DNA of 64,000 nt from Paucibacter_B soli. GTDB taxonomy: Bacteria; Pseudomonadota; Gammaproteobacteria; Burkholderiales; Burkholderiaceae_C. The number at the start of each line of letters is the position of its first letter. Position 1 is the first letter of the stretch. Shown here in pieces: positions 1 through 7,906 of this stretch. The notes under the pieces were generated by a model. It saw only the letters and a list, made by a program, of their open reading frames with translations, was not told the DNA's origin and ran no database searches. The translations under genes were made by a program, and so were the position numbers. The stretch covers positions 62,001-126,000 of the forward strand of contig NZ_JBBHJW010000011.1 in the NCBI RefSeq assembly GCF_037482845.1, in the 5' to 3' direction.

Positions 1-444
1 TTCAAGCTCTGCGCCTCGCGCGCCCTGCTGGTGGCGGCGCCCGCCTATCTGGCCCGCGCCGGCACGCCCGCCCATCCGGCCGAGCTGGCGGCCCATGCCT
101 GCCTGCCCTATCTGCGCTCGGGCCCGGCGGTCTGGCACTTCGAACATGGCGCGGCCAGGGCGCCGGAGCGGGTGCGGGTCCCGGTGCAAGGGCTATTACG
201 CGCCGGCAACAGCGAAATCATCCGAGATGCTGCGTTGGCCGGCCTGGGCGTGGCCCTCTTGCCCGACTTCAGCGCCGCACCGGCCCTGGCCAGCGGCGCC
301 CTGCAGCCCTTGCTGCCGCAATGGCGGCCGGCAGGCTTTTTCGGCGACAGCATCTACGCCATCCACCCCTGGAGCAGCACCACGCCGCGCCCAGTGCGGC
401 TGCTCATCGAGCATCTGCGCGCCGCGCTGGGCAAGGGCTTCTGA
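1..444 (+). CDS. LysR-family regulator, C-terminal part (cut by window start)
   Basis: The open frame runs in from the left edge without a start codon and ends at a TGA. Its 147 visible residues read like the second half of a LysR substrate-binding domain. They include the segment 'LLVAAPAYLARAGTPAHPAE' typical of the lobe crossover, an 'AALAGLGVALLPDF' strand-helix, and a C-terminal 'HPWSSTTPRPVRLLIEHLR' helix. The DNA-binding N-terminus lies outside the window, so target and effector cannot be inferred. It resembles the subfamily (CrgA/PA0477-like) with a free-standing effector domain. The family call is firm; the role is unknown. Confidence 0.85.
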   Translation, partial: FKLCASRALLVAAPAYLARAGTPAHPAELAAHACLPYLRSGPAVWHFEHGAARAPERVRVPVQGLLRAGNSEIIRDAALAGLGVALLPDFSAAPALASGALQPLLPQWRPAGFFGDSIYAIHPWSSTTPRPVRLLIEHLRAALGKGF

Positions 445-456
445 GCGCACAAAAAA

Positions 457-610
457 GGACGCCCAAGCAGCGAACTGCTCGGGCGTTGCAAAGTCCTTGA
501 ATCAAGGACGTCGTTGGGACTGCTGCTCGCCTTGCGGCTTGCTTGGATCGAACTCTAGGGCCGAAGCGCGGGTTTCGCCATCCCCACGAGGTGGGATGGC
601 CGAAGCTTGA
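457..610 (+). other. Intergenic region with three strong hairpins
   Basis: There is no gene between the LysR stop and the UPF0149 start. Three stem-loops lie in tandem. The first is 459-486: a 12-bp stem with one A.C mismatch closed by a CGAA tetraloop. The second is 493-509: a perfect 7-bp stem with an AAT loop. The third is 578-599: 7 bp with an 8-nt loop. The first two could form a tandem terminator for the LysR gene, although neither has a clear T-tract. The whole could also be a structured leader or small RNA. It does not look like 6S, 4.5S or tmRNA to me. Confidence 0.4.
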
Positions 611-620
611 TAATGCGGTC

Positions 621-1355
621 ATGAACGCTGCCAAGCCGCCCGTACGCAAGCCCAGCCCCGCGCCTCGTCCGGCCCGGCCCGCCGCCAGCAGCAAGCCGGC
701 GCCGCAAGCCCGCAAGCCCGCCGAGCCGCTCAGCGACGCCGAGCTGGAGCAGCTGCAGACCCTGCTCGACAAGGTGCCGGCGCCGCTGGAGCCGCTGGAC
801 GTGAGCATGCTGGACGGCTATCTGATCGGTGTGCTGCTGCAGCCCAAGCCCGTCGCGATGTCCGACTGGGCGCCCCATGTACTGGACAGCGAGGGCCGCA
901 AGCCGCCGCCCAGCTACAACGGCGAGGCCTTGTTCGAGCTGATACGCCGCCGCCACCGCGAGCTCAACCTGGCCATCGTCGATCGCCAATGGTTCGACCC
1001 CTGGGTGTTCGAGCTGGAAGACGAGGCCGACCCTTCCGAAGTGGTGTTCCCCTGGGTGGCCGGCTTCGCGCTCGCCACCGAGCTGTTCCCCGAGCTGATG
1101 CGCCTGGATGCGGCCCAGTTGCTGGAGCCGCTGGCAGCGATCTATATGCACCTGGACCCGGACGATCTGGAAGACGCCGACGAGCTGCTCGAAGAGATCG
1201 AGACCCTGGAGCCTCCCGCGGATCTGGAGGAGGCGGTGGAGAGCCTGGTGAGCGCGACCCTGCTGCTGGCCGATGTGTCCAGGCCCCAGCCGGCACAGCC
1301 CCAGGCCAAACGGCCACCGGCGCGCAAGGGGCCGCCGCAGCGGCACCGCTTCTGA
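621..1355 (+). CDS. YecA/UPF0149-family protein without SEC-C tail
   Basis: This is a 244-residue acidic helical protein of the YecA/YgfB (UPF0149) family, which has no settled biochemical function. Residues 1-36 form a Pro/Ala/Lys-rich tail. The family core starts near residue 40 and contains 'LDVSMLDGYLIGVLLQP' (about 59-75), then 'RRRHRELNLAIVDRQWFDP'. The C-terminus is basic and disordered (RPPARKGPPQRHRF) where many relatives carry a zinc-binding SEC-C motif. ATG at 621 was chosen because the frame upstream passes through the hairpin region and looks noncoding. A paralogue with the SEC-C motif lies at 7133-7906 on the other strand. Confidence 0.85.
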   Translation: MNAAKPPVRKPSPAPRPARPAASSKPAPQARKPAEPLSDAELEQLQTLLDKVPAPLEPLDVSMLDGYLIGVLLQPKPVAMSDWAPHVLDSEGRKPPPSYNGEALFELIRRRHRELNLAIVDRQWFDPWVFELEDEADPSEVVFPWVAGFALATELFPELMRLDAAQLLEPLAAIYMHLDPDDLEDADELLEEIETLEPPADLEEAVESLVSATLLLADVSRPQPAQPQAKRPPARKGPPQRHRF

Positions 1356-1358
1356 TCT

Positions 1359-2666
1359 TCAGCGCGTGAACAAGCGCGCCGCGTGCAGGCCCAGGCCTGT
1401 GGCCACCGAGGCAAAACGGTCGCCGCGCACCTCGCGCGCCTTGGGGTAGTCGGCGGCAATGCGCTCGGCCAACACGCGCAGGCCGGTAGAGCCGCCGGTG
1501 AAGTAGAGCGCATCCACATCCTCCGGCCGCAGGCCCGCCTGCGCCACGGTTTCGCGGCCGGCCTGGGCAATGCGCTCGATGTCGGCGCGCAGCGCCTGCA
1601 AGGCCTCGGTCTCGCCCAGATGCACGGTGAGGCCGTTCTCGACCAGGCCCAGGTCGATCTGGGTATCGCCGCCGCCGGCCACGGCGATCTTGGCATCTTC
1701 GGCGCGCGCCGCCAGCTCATGGCCCAGGCGGTCTTCCACCACCGTCATGAGGCGCTGGTGATGCAGCGGGTTGCCGTAAAAGCTCTTCATGCTGCGCAAC
1801 TCGGCCACGCGCAGCGGGCTGTAGACGGTGTTGATCAGATGCCAGGTGGCCAGGTCGAAATAGACGCCGCTGGGCACCTCGCGCGCCACCTGGCCGGGTT
1901 TCTCGGGCCCCAGCGAGCGGTAGCCCAGCTCGCGCAGGATGCTGGCCAGCTCCACATGGCGGTCGAAATCGGTGCCGGCGATATGCACACCATGGTTGGC
2001 GAGGATGTCGTCGCGGCGGTCCAGGCGCTGCATGCGATCCGGGCCCACGCGCACCAGCGAAAAGTCCGAGGTACCGCCGCCGATGTCGGCCACCAGCACG
2101 ATCTGCTCGTGCGTGGCCTGGCTCTCGTAGTCGAAGGCGGCCGCGATCGGCTCGAACTGGAAATGCACCTCGTCGAAGCCCACCGCATGGGCGGCGGCCT
2201 CCAGCGAGGCCTGGGCGGCGGCATCGCGCGCAGGTTCGCCGTCCACGAAGAACACCGGCCGACCCAGCACCAGCTTGTTGAGCGGCGCGCGGGCGCCGGC
2301 CGCGAGCGCGCTGTTGCGCAGGCGCTTGAGGTAGCCGGCCAGCATGTCGAAATACTTGACGCCGCGTCCGCCACCGACATCGGTGGTCTGGTCGATCAGC
2401 GCGGAGCCGAGGATGCTCTTCATCGAGCGCATCAGGCGGCCGTCGGTGCCCTCTACATAGGCGGCCACCGCGGCACGGCCAAAGGCGCGCGGCGGGCCGT
2501 CGGCATCATGCCTGCCCTCGACGAAATAGAACACCGCCGTGGGCATGGTGAGGTGGCCGCTCTCCAGCTCCACCAGGCGCATGCCCGGGCCCTCGCTGCG
2601 CGGGATCGCGATCGCCGAATTGGAGGTGCCAAAGTCGATGGCACAGAAGGAAGCGGGCGATGGCAT
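1359..2666 (-). CDS. yegD: Hsp70-family ATPase, YegD-like
   Basis: This 435-residue protein is confined to the actin/Hsp70 ATPase fold. Phosphate-1 motif 'AIDFGTSNSAIAI' lies at the N-terminus, phosphate-2 'ADIGGGTSDFSLVRV' in the middle, and adenosine motif 'YFTGGSTGLRVLAE' near the C-terminus. It lacks the peptide-binding domain and lid of DnaK. Its length matches E. coli YegD (about 450), an Hsp70 relative with an undefined client role. It is cytoplasmic, with no signal peptide. It ends 3 bp from the convergent UPF0149 gene. No J-protein or GrpE partner is nearby. Confidence 0.9.
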   Translation of the reverse strand: MPSPASFCAIDFGTSNSAIAIPRSEGPGMRLVELESGHLTMPTAVFYFVEGRHDADGPPRAFGRAAVAAYVEGTDGRLMRSMKSILGSALIDQTTDVGGGRGVKYFDMLAGYLKRLRNSALAAGARAPLNKLVLGRPVFFVDGEPARDAAAQASLEAAAHAVGFDEVHFQFEPIAAAFDYESQATHEQIVLVADIGGGTSDFSLVRVGPDRMQRLDRRDDILANHGVHIAGTDFDRHVELASILRELGYRSLGPEKPGQVAREVPSGVYFDLATWHLINTVYSPLRVAELRSMKSFYGNPLHHQRLMTVVEDRLGHELAARAEDAKIAVAGGGDTQIDLGLVENGLTVHLGETEALQALRADIERIAQAGRETVAQAGLRPEDVDALYFTGGSTGLRVLAERIAADYPKAREVRGDRFASVATGLGLHAARLFTR

Positions 2667-2735
2667 GGCGGCGGGCGGATGGAGAGCGGGGCGCGGATTG
2701 TAGCGATCGCGCCCCGCGCCCGCTTCAGGCCATGG

Positions 2736-4049
2736 TCAGGCCGGGGCCATGCTGTACAGGCCACGAGCCGGCAACGCGTCGCCGTAGAAATTGAACTCGA
2801 TCTCGGGCCGGCGGCCGCAGATCAGCTCAGACAGCGCATGGCCCGAGCCGGCGCCATGGGTCCAGCCCAGCGTGCCATGGCCGGCGTTGATCCACAGGTT
2901 GGAAGCCTTGCGGCTGCGGCCGATGTAGGGGATGTTGGTGGGCGTGCTGGGGCGCAGGCCGGTCCAGTAATTGCGCTCGCCGAGATCCGCCACGCCGGGG
3001 AACAGCTCCTCGTAACGCTTCACCAAGGCGTCGCAACGGGTGCGCGAGGTGGGCGTGTCCAGGCTGGTGTCCATGCCCACCAGCTCGGCGGTACCGGCGA
3101 TGCGGATGCTGTCGCCCAGGCGCGAGATCGCGATCTTGCGGGTGTCGTCCAGCAGGCTCACCACGCTGGCGGCTTCCGGCTTCTTCAGCTTGAGGGTGGC
3201 CGAGTAGCCCTTGGCCGGATAGATGTTCAGGAACTCGCCCAGGGGCTTGAGCAGGGCCGGGGTGTAGGAGGCCATGGCCGCCACATAGGCGTCGGCCTTG
3301 AGCACGCGCTTCTTGCCACTGCGGCAATCGGCGATCTGCACGCCGGCGATGGCCTGGCCCTCGCGCTGCAGCGCCAGCACATCGTGGCCGTAGTGGAAGG
3401 TGGCGCCGCGCTGCTGGCAGAGCTGGGCCAGCTTCTGCGTGAACACGCGCGCATCGCCCGACTCGTCGCTGGGCGTGAAGGTGCCGCCGAAGATGTTGTT
3501 GCCGAAGCTGCGCAGCGCCGGCTCGACCTTCAGCACCTCCTCGCGCCCGAGTACCCGGCGGTCGACGCCGTGGCGGCGCATCACCTCGGCACCGGCCGCA
3601 CCGGCATCGAAGTCGGCCTGGCTGGAGAAGAAGTGCAGGATGCCGCGCTCCAGGCGCTCGTACTCGATGCCGGTCTGCGCCACCAGGCTCTTCAGTGATT
3701 CATGGCTGTAGCGGCCCAGCTGCACCAGCTGCTCGACATTGCGCTCGAAGGCGGCCGTGGTGCACTGGCTCAGAAAGCTCAGGCCCCAGCGCCATTGCGC
3801 CGGCTCCAGGCGCGGGCGGAACAGCAGCGGCGAATCGTCGCGCAGCAGCCATTTGGCCACCTTGAAGGGTGCGCCGGCATTCGCCCAGGGTTCGCAAAAG
3901 CTCACCGAGATCTGCGCGCCGTTGGCGAAGCTGGTCTCCATCGCGGCATCGTCCTGACGGTCGACCACCGTGACCTCATGGCCTTGCTCCAGCAGATACC
4001 AGGCGGTGCTCACGCCGATGATGCCGGCACCCAGAACGACGACTTTCAT
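2736..4049 (-). CDS. dadA: D-amino acid dehydrogenase small subunit
   Basis: This FAD-dependent, membrane-associated enzyme oxidatively deaminates D-amino acids (classically D-alanine) to 2-oxo acids and passes electrons to the respiratory chain. The 437-residue protein opens with the dinucleotide fold 'VVVLGAGIIGVSTAWYLLEQ' followed by 'VTVVDRQ'. It ends with the conserved FAD-closing block 'INAGHGTLGWTHGAGSGHAL'. Length and both motifs match DadA well. An alanine racemase partner (dadX) is not adjacent. Instead argP is transcribed divergently across a 155-bp gap, so ArgP or Lrp-type control is possible (inference). Confidence 0.93.
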   Translation of the reverse strand: MKVVVLGAGIIGVSTAWYLLEQGHEVTVVDRQDDAAMETSFANGAQISVSFCEPWANAGAPFKVAKWLLRDDSPLLFRPRLEPAQWRWGLSFLSQCTTAAFERNVEQLVQLGRYSHESLKSLVAQTGIEYERLERGILHFFSSQADFDAGAAGAEVMRRHGVDRRVLGREEVLKVEPALRSFGNNIFGGTFTPSDESGDARVFTQKLAQLCQQRGATFHYGHDVLALQREGQAIAGVQIADCRSGKKRVLKADAYVAAMASYTPALLKPLGEFLNIYPAKGYSATLKLKKPEAASVVSLLDDTRKIAISRLGDSIRIAGTAELVGMDTSLDTPTSRTRCDALVKRYEELFPGVADLGERNYWTGLRPSTPTNIPYIGRSRKASNLWINAGHGTLGWTHGAGSGHALSELICGRRPEIEFNFYGDALPARGLYSMAPA

Positions 4050-4204
4050 AGGGGACTCCTACAGCGAACCCAGGCCTGTTTCGGCCGCGGCGGCTCCGTG
4101 CCGGAGCGCTGCGTTGACCAAGATCAGGGGACGGCGGATTGTCATCAAGCTCCGTGTTTATCAGAAGCCACATTCATATTTCTAGTCTTACATTAGAGGC
4201 ACTT
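4050..4204. promoter_or_regulatory. Divergent promoter region dadA / argP
   Basis: This 155-bp region separates the divergently transcribed dadA and argP. The half next to argP (about 4140-4200) is clearly A+T-richer than its surroundings, with short runs such as 'TTCATATTTCTAG' and 'CTTACATTAG'. That fits a promoter plus LysR-type binding region. No dyad is strong enough for me to name an operator. 'GGGGACTCC' lies just ahead of the dadA start, but in minus-strand sense it is not a canonical Shine-Dalgarno. Confidence 0.4.
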
Positions 4205-5188
4205 ATGAAAGACCTGGACTCCGCCGGCCTCGACTGCCTGGCCGCGCTGGCCGATGAGCGCAGCTTCGAGCGCGCCGCCCAGCGTCTGGCCATCACGCAG
4301 AGTGCGGTATCGCAGCGCCTGCGCAGCCTGGAAGCGCAGGTGGGCCAGCTGCTGGTAGTGCGCTCGCGCCCGCTGCGCCTGACCGAGCCGGGCAAGGTGC
4401 TGCTGCGCTTTGCGCGCCAGCTGCAGGCCCTACGTACCGATGTGGCGCGCGAGCTGGGCACGCGCGTGGCGCCGCATGAGCGCATCGCCATCGCGGTGAA
4501 TGCCGACAGCCTGGCCACCTGGGTGCTGCCGGCGCTGGACCCGCTGGTGCAGGCGGGGCTGCAAGAGGGCTTCGGCCTGGAACTGATCGTCGACGACCAG
4601 GACTTCACGCATGACTGGTTGCGCCAGGGTGAGGTGCTGGGTTGCGTCAGCACCGTCAAGCTGGCGCTGCGCGGTTGCCTGGCGCGGCCGTTGGGCGTGA
4701 TGCGCTATATCGCCGTGGCCAGCCCGGCCTTTGTGCGCGAGCGCCTGCCGCAAGGGCTGAGTGCGGCCAATTTCGCGCAGGCGCCCTTCCTCGTTTTCAA
4801 CCGCAAGGACGACGACCAGGTGCAATGGGTCAGCAAGGCCTTTGGCGTGAAAGCACCTCGGCTGCAGGAGCGATATGTGCCCTCCAGCGAGGCGCGTGTG
4901 CGCGCCGTGTGCATGGGCTGGGGCATCGGCGTGGTGCCCGAACTGCAGGTGCGTAGCCTGCTCAGAAGCGGTGATTTGATGGCCTTGCGGCCCGAGCTGA
5001 GCGTGGACGTTACGCTCTACTGGCATCAATGGAAGCTAGGCTCGGAGCTGGTGTCCGCGCCCTTGCGGGTGGCCTTGCTGGATCAGATCGGCCAGGCCCT
5101 GGCCAGCGGCGCTCAGCGTGCGCTCGGGCCGGCCGAGGGTTCTGATGCCGCCGGCCCCGGTGGCAAGGCCAGGCGGCGCTCGGCCTGA
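4205..5188 (+). CDS. argP: LysR-type regulator ArgP (IciA/LysG family)
   Basis: This 327-residue LysR regulator has its helix-turn-helix near residues 15-40 ('RAAQRLAITQSAVSQRLRSL'), followed by an effector-binding domain. The 'DLDSAGLDCLAALADERSF' start and 'NADSLATWVLPAL' block are hallmarks of ArgP. In E. coli, ArgP responds to arginine and lysine and activates argO and other amino-acid genes. The ATG at 4205 starts the family-typical protein; upstream in-frame codons lie in the A+T-rich promoter. It is divergent from dadA. A LysE-family exporter lies about 40 kb away with a different (WYL) regulator beside it, so an argP-lysE pair is not evident. Confidence 0.88.
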   Translation: MKDLDSAGLDCLAALADERSFERAAQRLAITQSAVSQRLRSLEAQVGQLLVVRSRPLRLTEPGKVLLRFARQLQALRTDVARELGTRVAPHERIAIAVNADSLATWVLPALDPLVQAGLQEGFGLELIVDDQDFTHDWLRQGEVLGCVSTVKLALRGCLARPLGVMRYIAVASPAFVRERLPQGLSAANFAQAPFLVFNRKDDDQVQWVSKAFGVKAPRLQERYVPSSEARVRAVCMGWGIGVVPELQVRSLLRSGDLMALRPELSVDVTLYWHQWKLGSELVSAPLRVALLDQIGQALASGAQRALGPAEGSDAAGPGGKARRRSA

Positions 5189-5316
5189 GCGGCATCGGCC
5201 AGCTGCAGGCCAGCAGCGGCATCCATGCCGGGCAGCTGGCTGGCCAGCCAGGCCGCGCTGCCCACCGTCGAGGCGATGACGGTGGCAGCCACGCATTTGA
5301 GAACTGGCAGATTCAT
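5113..5316 (-). CDS. Possible small exported protein
   Basis: This 67-residue frame begins with a signal-like segment (MNLPVLKCVAATVIASTVGSA) and continues with an Ala/Pro-rich tail. It overlaps the 3' end of argP convergently by 76 bp and has no convincing ribosome-binding site. The hydrophobic N-terminus is the only argument for it; in DNA this GC-rich such frames also arise by chance. I do not recognise the family. Confidence 0.3.
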   Translation of the reverse strand: MNLPVLKCVAATVIASTVGSAAWLASQLPGMDAAAGLQLADAAQAERRLALPPGPAASEPSAGPSAR

Positions 5317-5580
5317 GGGCTCGGCGCCGTGAGCAAATCAACTTGGGAGGCCGAGCATAGTCAGATCCAGGGCCGCAGGACATCCTACGTTGGAGGGTGA
5401 TGCCCGCTTCGCAGCAGCCGGCAGGTCGGCCTCGCCGGCAGCGACTTTCACAAAGATTTACCTGTCGTGCGTTTTTTCCAACTACGCGGACATGAGCACC
5501 CAATTTGGGGATTGGTAGCGGCCGCGTCCGGCGCACACTAGGGCCATGCCTTCCTGAATCCAGCCCTGTCGAGGTGTGAT
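5317..5580. other. Noncoding gap before small gene
   Basis: I see no gene in these 264 bases. The stretch 5445-5520 is less GC-rich ('TTTCACAAAGATTTACC', 'CCCAATTTGGGGATTGG') and could hold the promoter of the small gene at 5581. A short CCCAATTTGGGG dyad is visible there. No named site is recognised. Confidence 0.3.
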
Positions 5581-5802
5581 ATGCGATTCGCTCCAGCACT
5601 GCGCTTTTTCCGTCGCACCCCGGTCGTCCACCACGCCCCCGAGCCCGCCGATCTGGGCACCGCCTTCGGCATGGAAGCCACGCTCGAGGAAGGCGATGCC
5701 GGCTTGCAGGACTACCGCGCGCCCAGCTACGAGCTGGAGTCCGAGCGCGCCAAGACCGCGACCGAATCGCCGCTGGCCTGGCTCTCACGCCGCAGCTCCT
5801 GA
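5581..5802 (+). CDS. Small hypothetical protein
   Basis: This 73-residue protein starts at an ATG preceded by a good Shine-Dalgarno (CGAGGTGTGAT). The N-terminus is basic and aromatic (MRFAPALRFFRRTPVVHH); the rest is acidic and polar and ends LAWLSRRSS. It has no cysteine pair, signal peptidase site or membrane helix. The clean start signal and sparse upstream region make it more credible than other short frames here. I do not recognise the family. It runs towards the convergent uspA. Confidence 0.5.
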   Translation: MRFAPALRFFRRTPVVHHAPEPADLGTAFGMEATLEEGDAGLQDYRAPSYELESERAKTATESPLAWLSRRSS

Positions 5803-5833
5803 CGCCGCGCTCCTCGGCGGCGCGGGTCGCTGC

Positions 5834-6256
5834 TCAGCGAATCAGCAGCACCGGCACCTCGCATTGCGACATCACCTTGGTCGCCACCGAGCCCAGCACC
5901 AGGTTGCCGATGCTGCTGTGGCCATGTGAGCCCATCATCACCATTTCGAACTTGCCCTTGCTGGCCAGCGCGGCAATGGCCTCGGCCGCGGGGCCGACCT
6001 TGGTGACGAACTCGGCCTTGATGCGCTGCTTATCGAAGAAGCTGCGAATCGGCTTCAGCACCTTCTCGGCCTCGTCCTCGTAATAGCCCTTGAGCACGGC
6101 CTTGTCGAGCACCGCCGCGGCACGCGGCGGAATCGCCGCCACCGCATGTACGACGGTGTAGCGATGGGCATCACCCAGCCATTCGTCGTGTGCGGCCAGA
6201 TAGGCCAGCATGCGCTTGGAATAACTGCTGCCGTCAACGGCGATCAGGATCTTCAT
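5834..6256 (-). CDS. Universal stress protein, UspA family
   Basis: This 140-residue single-domain Usp starts 'MKILIAVDGSSYSKRMLAYL' and carries the ATP-binding signature 'MGSHGHSSIGNLVLGSVATK' near the C-terminus, then 'VPVLLIR'. The ATG at 6256 is preferred over one five codons upstream because AGGAGAGG lies at the right spacing before it. Usp proteins are cytoplasmic, often dimeric and ATP-binding, and rise under starvation or redox stress. A small hairpin (6274-6291) lies just upstream in the leader. Confidence 0.92.
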   Translation of the reverse strand: MKILIAVDGSSYSKRMLAYLAAHDEWLGDAHRYTVVHAVAAIPPRAAAVLDKAVLKGYYEDEAEKVLKPIRSFFDKQRIKAEFVTKVGPAAEAIAALASKGKFEMVMMGSHGHSSIGNLVLGSVATKVMSQCEVPVLLIR

Positions 6257-6351
6257 GGCCTCTCCTTGCATGCGGGCCTAAACGCAGGCCCATCGCCATC
6301 AGTCTGGCACAGCGCGGTCCCAGCGCCTTGATGCGGTTCAAGCCCGCGTGG

Positions 6352-7122
6352 TTAGACGTCCACACAGAACAGGCCGTCGCAGCCCTGCGATTCGCCCTTG
6401 TGCGCCAGGCCGCGCGCATTGCAGACCACGCGGGTACTGCCCAACCCATGCTCGAAACGGTAGTCGTAGCGGCAATGCAGATGGCCGTGCAGCCAGAGCT
6501 CGGCCAGCGGCAGCAGGTCTTCGTCGTTGTTGCAGAAGCTGCCGGTGCCGGGTTGGCGGCCGTAGCGCGGGTCGGCGCTCTTCAGGCTGGGGGCAAAATG
6601 CGTCACCACCACGGTCGCCGCGATGCCGGCTGGCGGCCGCTGCAAGTTCTCGCGCAGCCAGGCCTTGCAGCGCAGGGCCTCGGCGCGCACCGCCTCGGCG
6701 TCGAAGGGTTGACCCGCGCGCGTGGCCGCCATGACGCGCTGGAAATAGCCCGCCGCGCGCATGGTGCGCTCGCGCTGCGCGGCGCCGAAGACCTCGAAGT
6801 CGCTCCAGCGCGTGCTGCCCAGAAAACGCAGCCGCCGGCCCTGAGCATCGCTGAGCAGCAGCTCGGTCTCGTCCAGCCACAGAAAGCCCAGGCGGTCGGA
6901 GAGCGCACGCAGGCCACGCCGCGCCTCGTCCACATCCCGGCCGTCGTACTCGTGGTTGCCGGGCACGAACAGCACCGGCACCGGCCAGCCCTTGAAGGCC
7001 TCGAGCCCGCGCCAGCCGCTGTCCACATCGCCGGCCAGCACCAGGGCCTCGGCGCCGGGCGCGGGCAGCGGTTCAAAGGTCTCGGTCTCCAGGTGGAGAT
7101 CCGAGAGCAATTGCAAGCGCAT
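6352..7122 (-). CDS. Calcineurin-like metallophosphoesterase
   Basis: The 256 residues carry all the dimetal phosphoesterase blocks in order: D-x-H in 'LSDLHLE' (residues 7-12), 'LAGDVD' (about 29-34), 'GNHEYD' (55-60), 'VVTHFAPS' and 'LHGHLHC'. It belongs to the compact bacterial branch of the family. Its substrate (nucleotide, phosphodiester or protein phosphate) cannot be read from sequence. It has no signal peptide, so is likely cytoplasmic. It lies 10 bp downstream of the SEC-C YecA gene and is probably co-transcribed with it and the LysR gene. Confidence 0.88.
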   Translation of the reverse strand: MRLQLLSDLHLETETFEPLPAPGAEALVLAGDVDSGWRGLEAFKGWPVPVLFVPGNHEYDGRDVDEARRGLRALSDRLGFLWLDETELLLSDAQGRRLRFLGSTRWSDFEVFGAAQRERTMRAAGYFQRVMAATRAGQPFDAEAVRAEALRCKAWLRENLQRPPAGIAATVVVTHFAPSLKSADPRYGRQPGTGSFCNNDEDLLPLAELWLHGHLHCRYDYRFEHGLGSTRVVCNARGLAHKGESQGCDGLFCVDV

Positions 7123-7132
7123 CAGCCGGCCG

Positions 7133-7906
7133 TCAGTTGGCGCCGTGGCACTGCTTGTACTTGCGGCCGGAACCGCAGGGGCAGGGGTCGTTGCGCCCGA
7201 CCTTGGGGCTGTCGCGGCGGATGCTTTCGACCTTGTAACGATGCGCTTCGGTGAGGTCGCAGAGATCGGCCACCGTCACCACCAGTTCCTCGATCGCATC
7301 GTCCAGGTCCTTGAGCGGATGCTCGCGGTCCAGGGTGGCGACGATTTCCTTCTCCTCGGGCGTTTCGGCCGGCAGATGGCGGTACAGGCGGGCCAGCGAG
7401 GCCATCACCGCGTCATCGTCCATCTCGCTGAGCTCGGGGAAGCACAGCGCGGCATGCTGGAAGCCGGCCACCCAGGGCATCAGGGTGCGCGAGATCGGGC
7501 CCATGGCCTCGTAGGTGGCGCGCGCCTGGGCCTGCTCGGCGTCCTCCTCGCCCTCGGGTGGCACCGGGTCCACCGGGGCCTGCTCGTCGAGGTCCAGCAC
7601 GACGGGGTCGAACCAGCCGTCTTCGACCATGGCGCGGTTCAGCGCAGCATGGCGGCGCGCCACCAGTTCGCGGATGCGTGCCAGCCAGGCGGCGTCGACG
7701 CTCTCGGGCAGCAGGCCGCCGTCGTAGTCGAAGATATTGGGCAGCCACTCCTCGATCTCGATCAGGCGGGGTTGCACCAGCACGCCGCAGAGGTAGCCGT
7801 CGAGCATGGAGGCATCGAGGGCTTGCAGCGGGGCCGGCGTGGTGGCCAGCAATTCGTCGAGTTCCTCGAACTCGGCATCGGTCAGGTCGGCGGTCTTGTT
7901 GCTCAT
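7133..7906 (-). CDS. YecA/UPF0149-family protein with SEC-C zinc motif
   Basis: This 257-residue protein is the longer paralogue of the UPF0149 protein at 621. The core motif 'LDASMLDGYLCGVLVQP' (about 30-46) aligns directly with the other copy. The C-terminal 23 residues form a SEC-C motif, 'GRNDPCPCGSGRKYKQCHG', the zinc-binding tail also found in SecA. E. coli YecA has been linked to SecA and ribosome association; whether this protein acts so is inference. The start overlaps the stop of the upstream LysR gene as ATGA (7903-7906), implying translational coupling. Confidence 0.9.
   Translation of the reverse strand: MSNKTADLTDAEFEELDELLATTPAPLQALDASMLDGYLCGVLVQPRLIEIEEWLPNIFDYDGGLLPESVDAAWLARIRELVARRHAALNRAMVEDGWFDPVVLDLDEQAPVDPVPPEGEEDAEQAQARATYEAMGPISRTLMPWVAGFQHAALCFPELSEMDDDAVMASLARLYRHLPAETPEEKEIVATLDREHPLKDLDDAIEELVVTVADLCDLTEAHRYKVESIRRDSPKVGRNDPCPCGSGRKYKQCHGAN

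Noticed and set aside
457..610. 6S RNA or other housekeeping RNA
   Set aside because: UPF0149 and pepP genes neighbour ssrS in some gammaproteobacteria, but no long central-bubble helix is present and sequence motifs do not match.
1383..3698. 771-codon plus-strand frame
   Set aside because: Antisense to yegD and dadA, both with complete family motifs; low-complexity His/Gln/Ala composition.
4205..5188. ArgP as dedicated regulator of the LysE exporter at 44901
   Set aside because: The two are 40 kb apart and the exporter has its own divergent WYL regulator.
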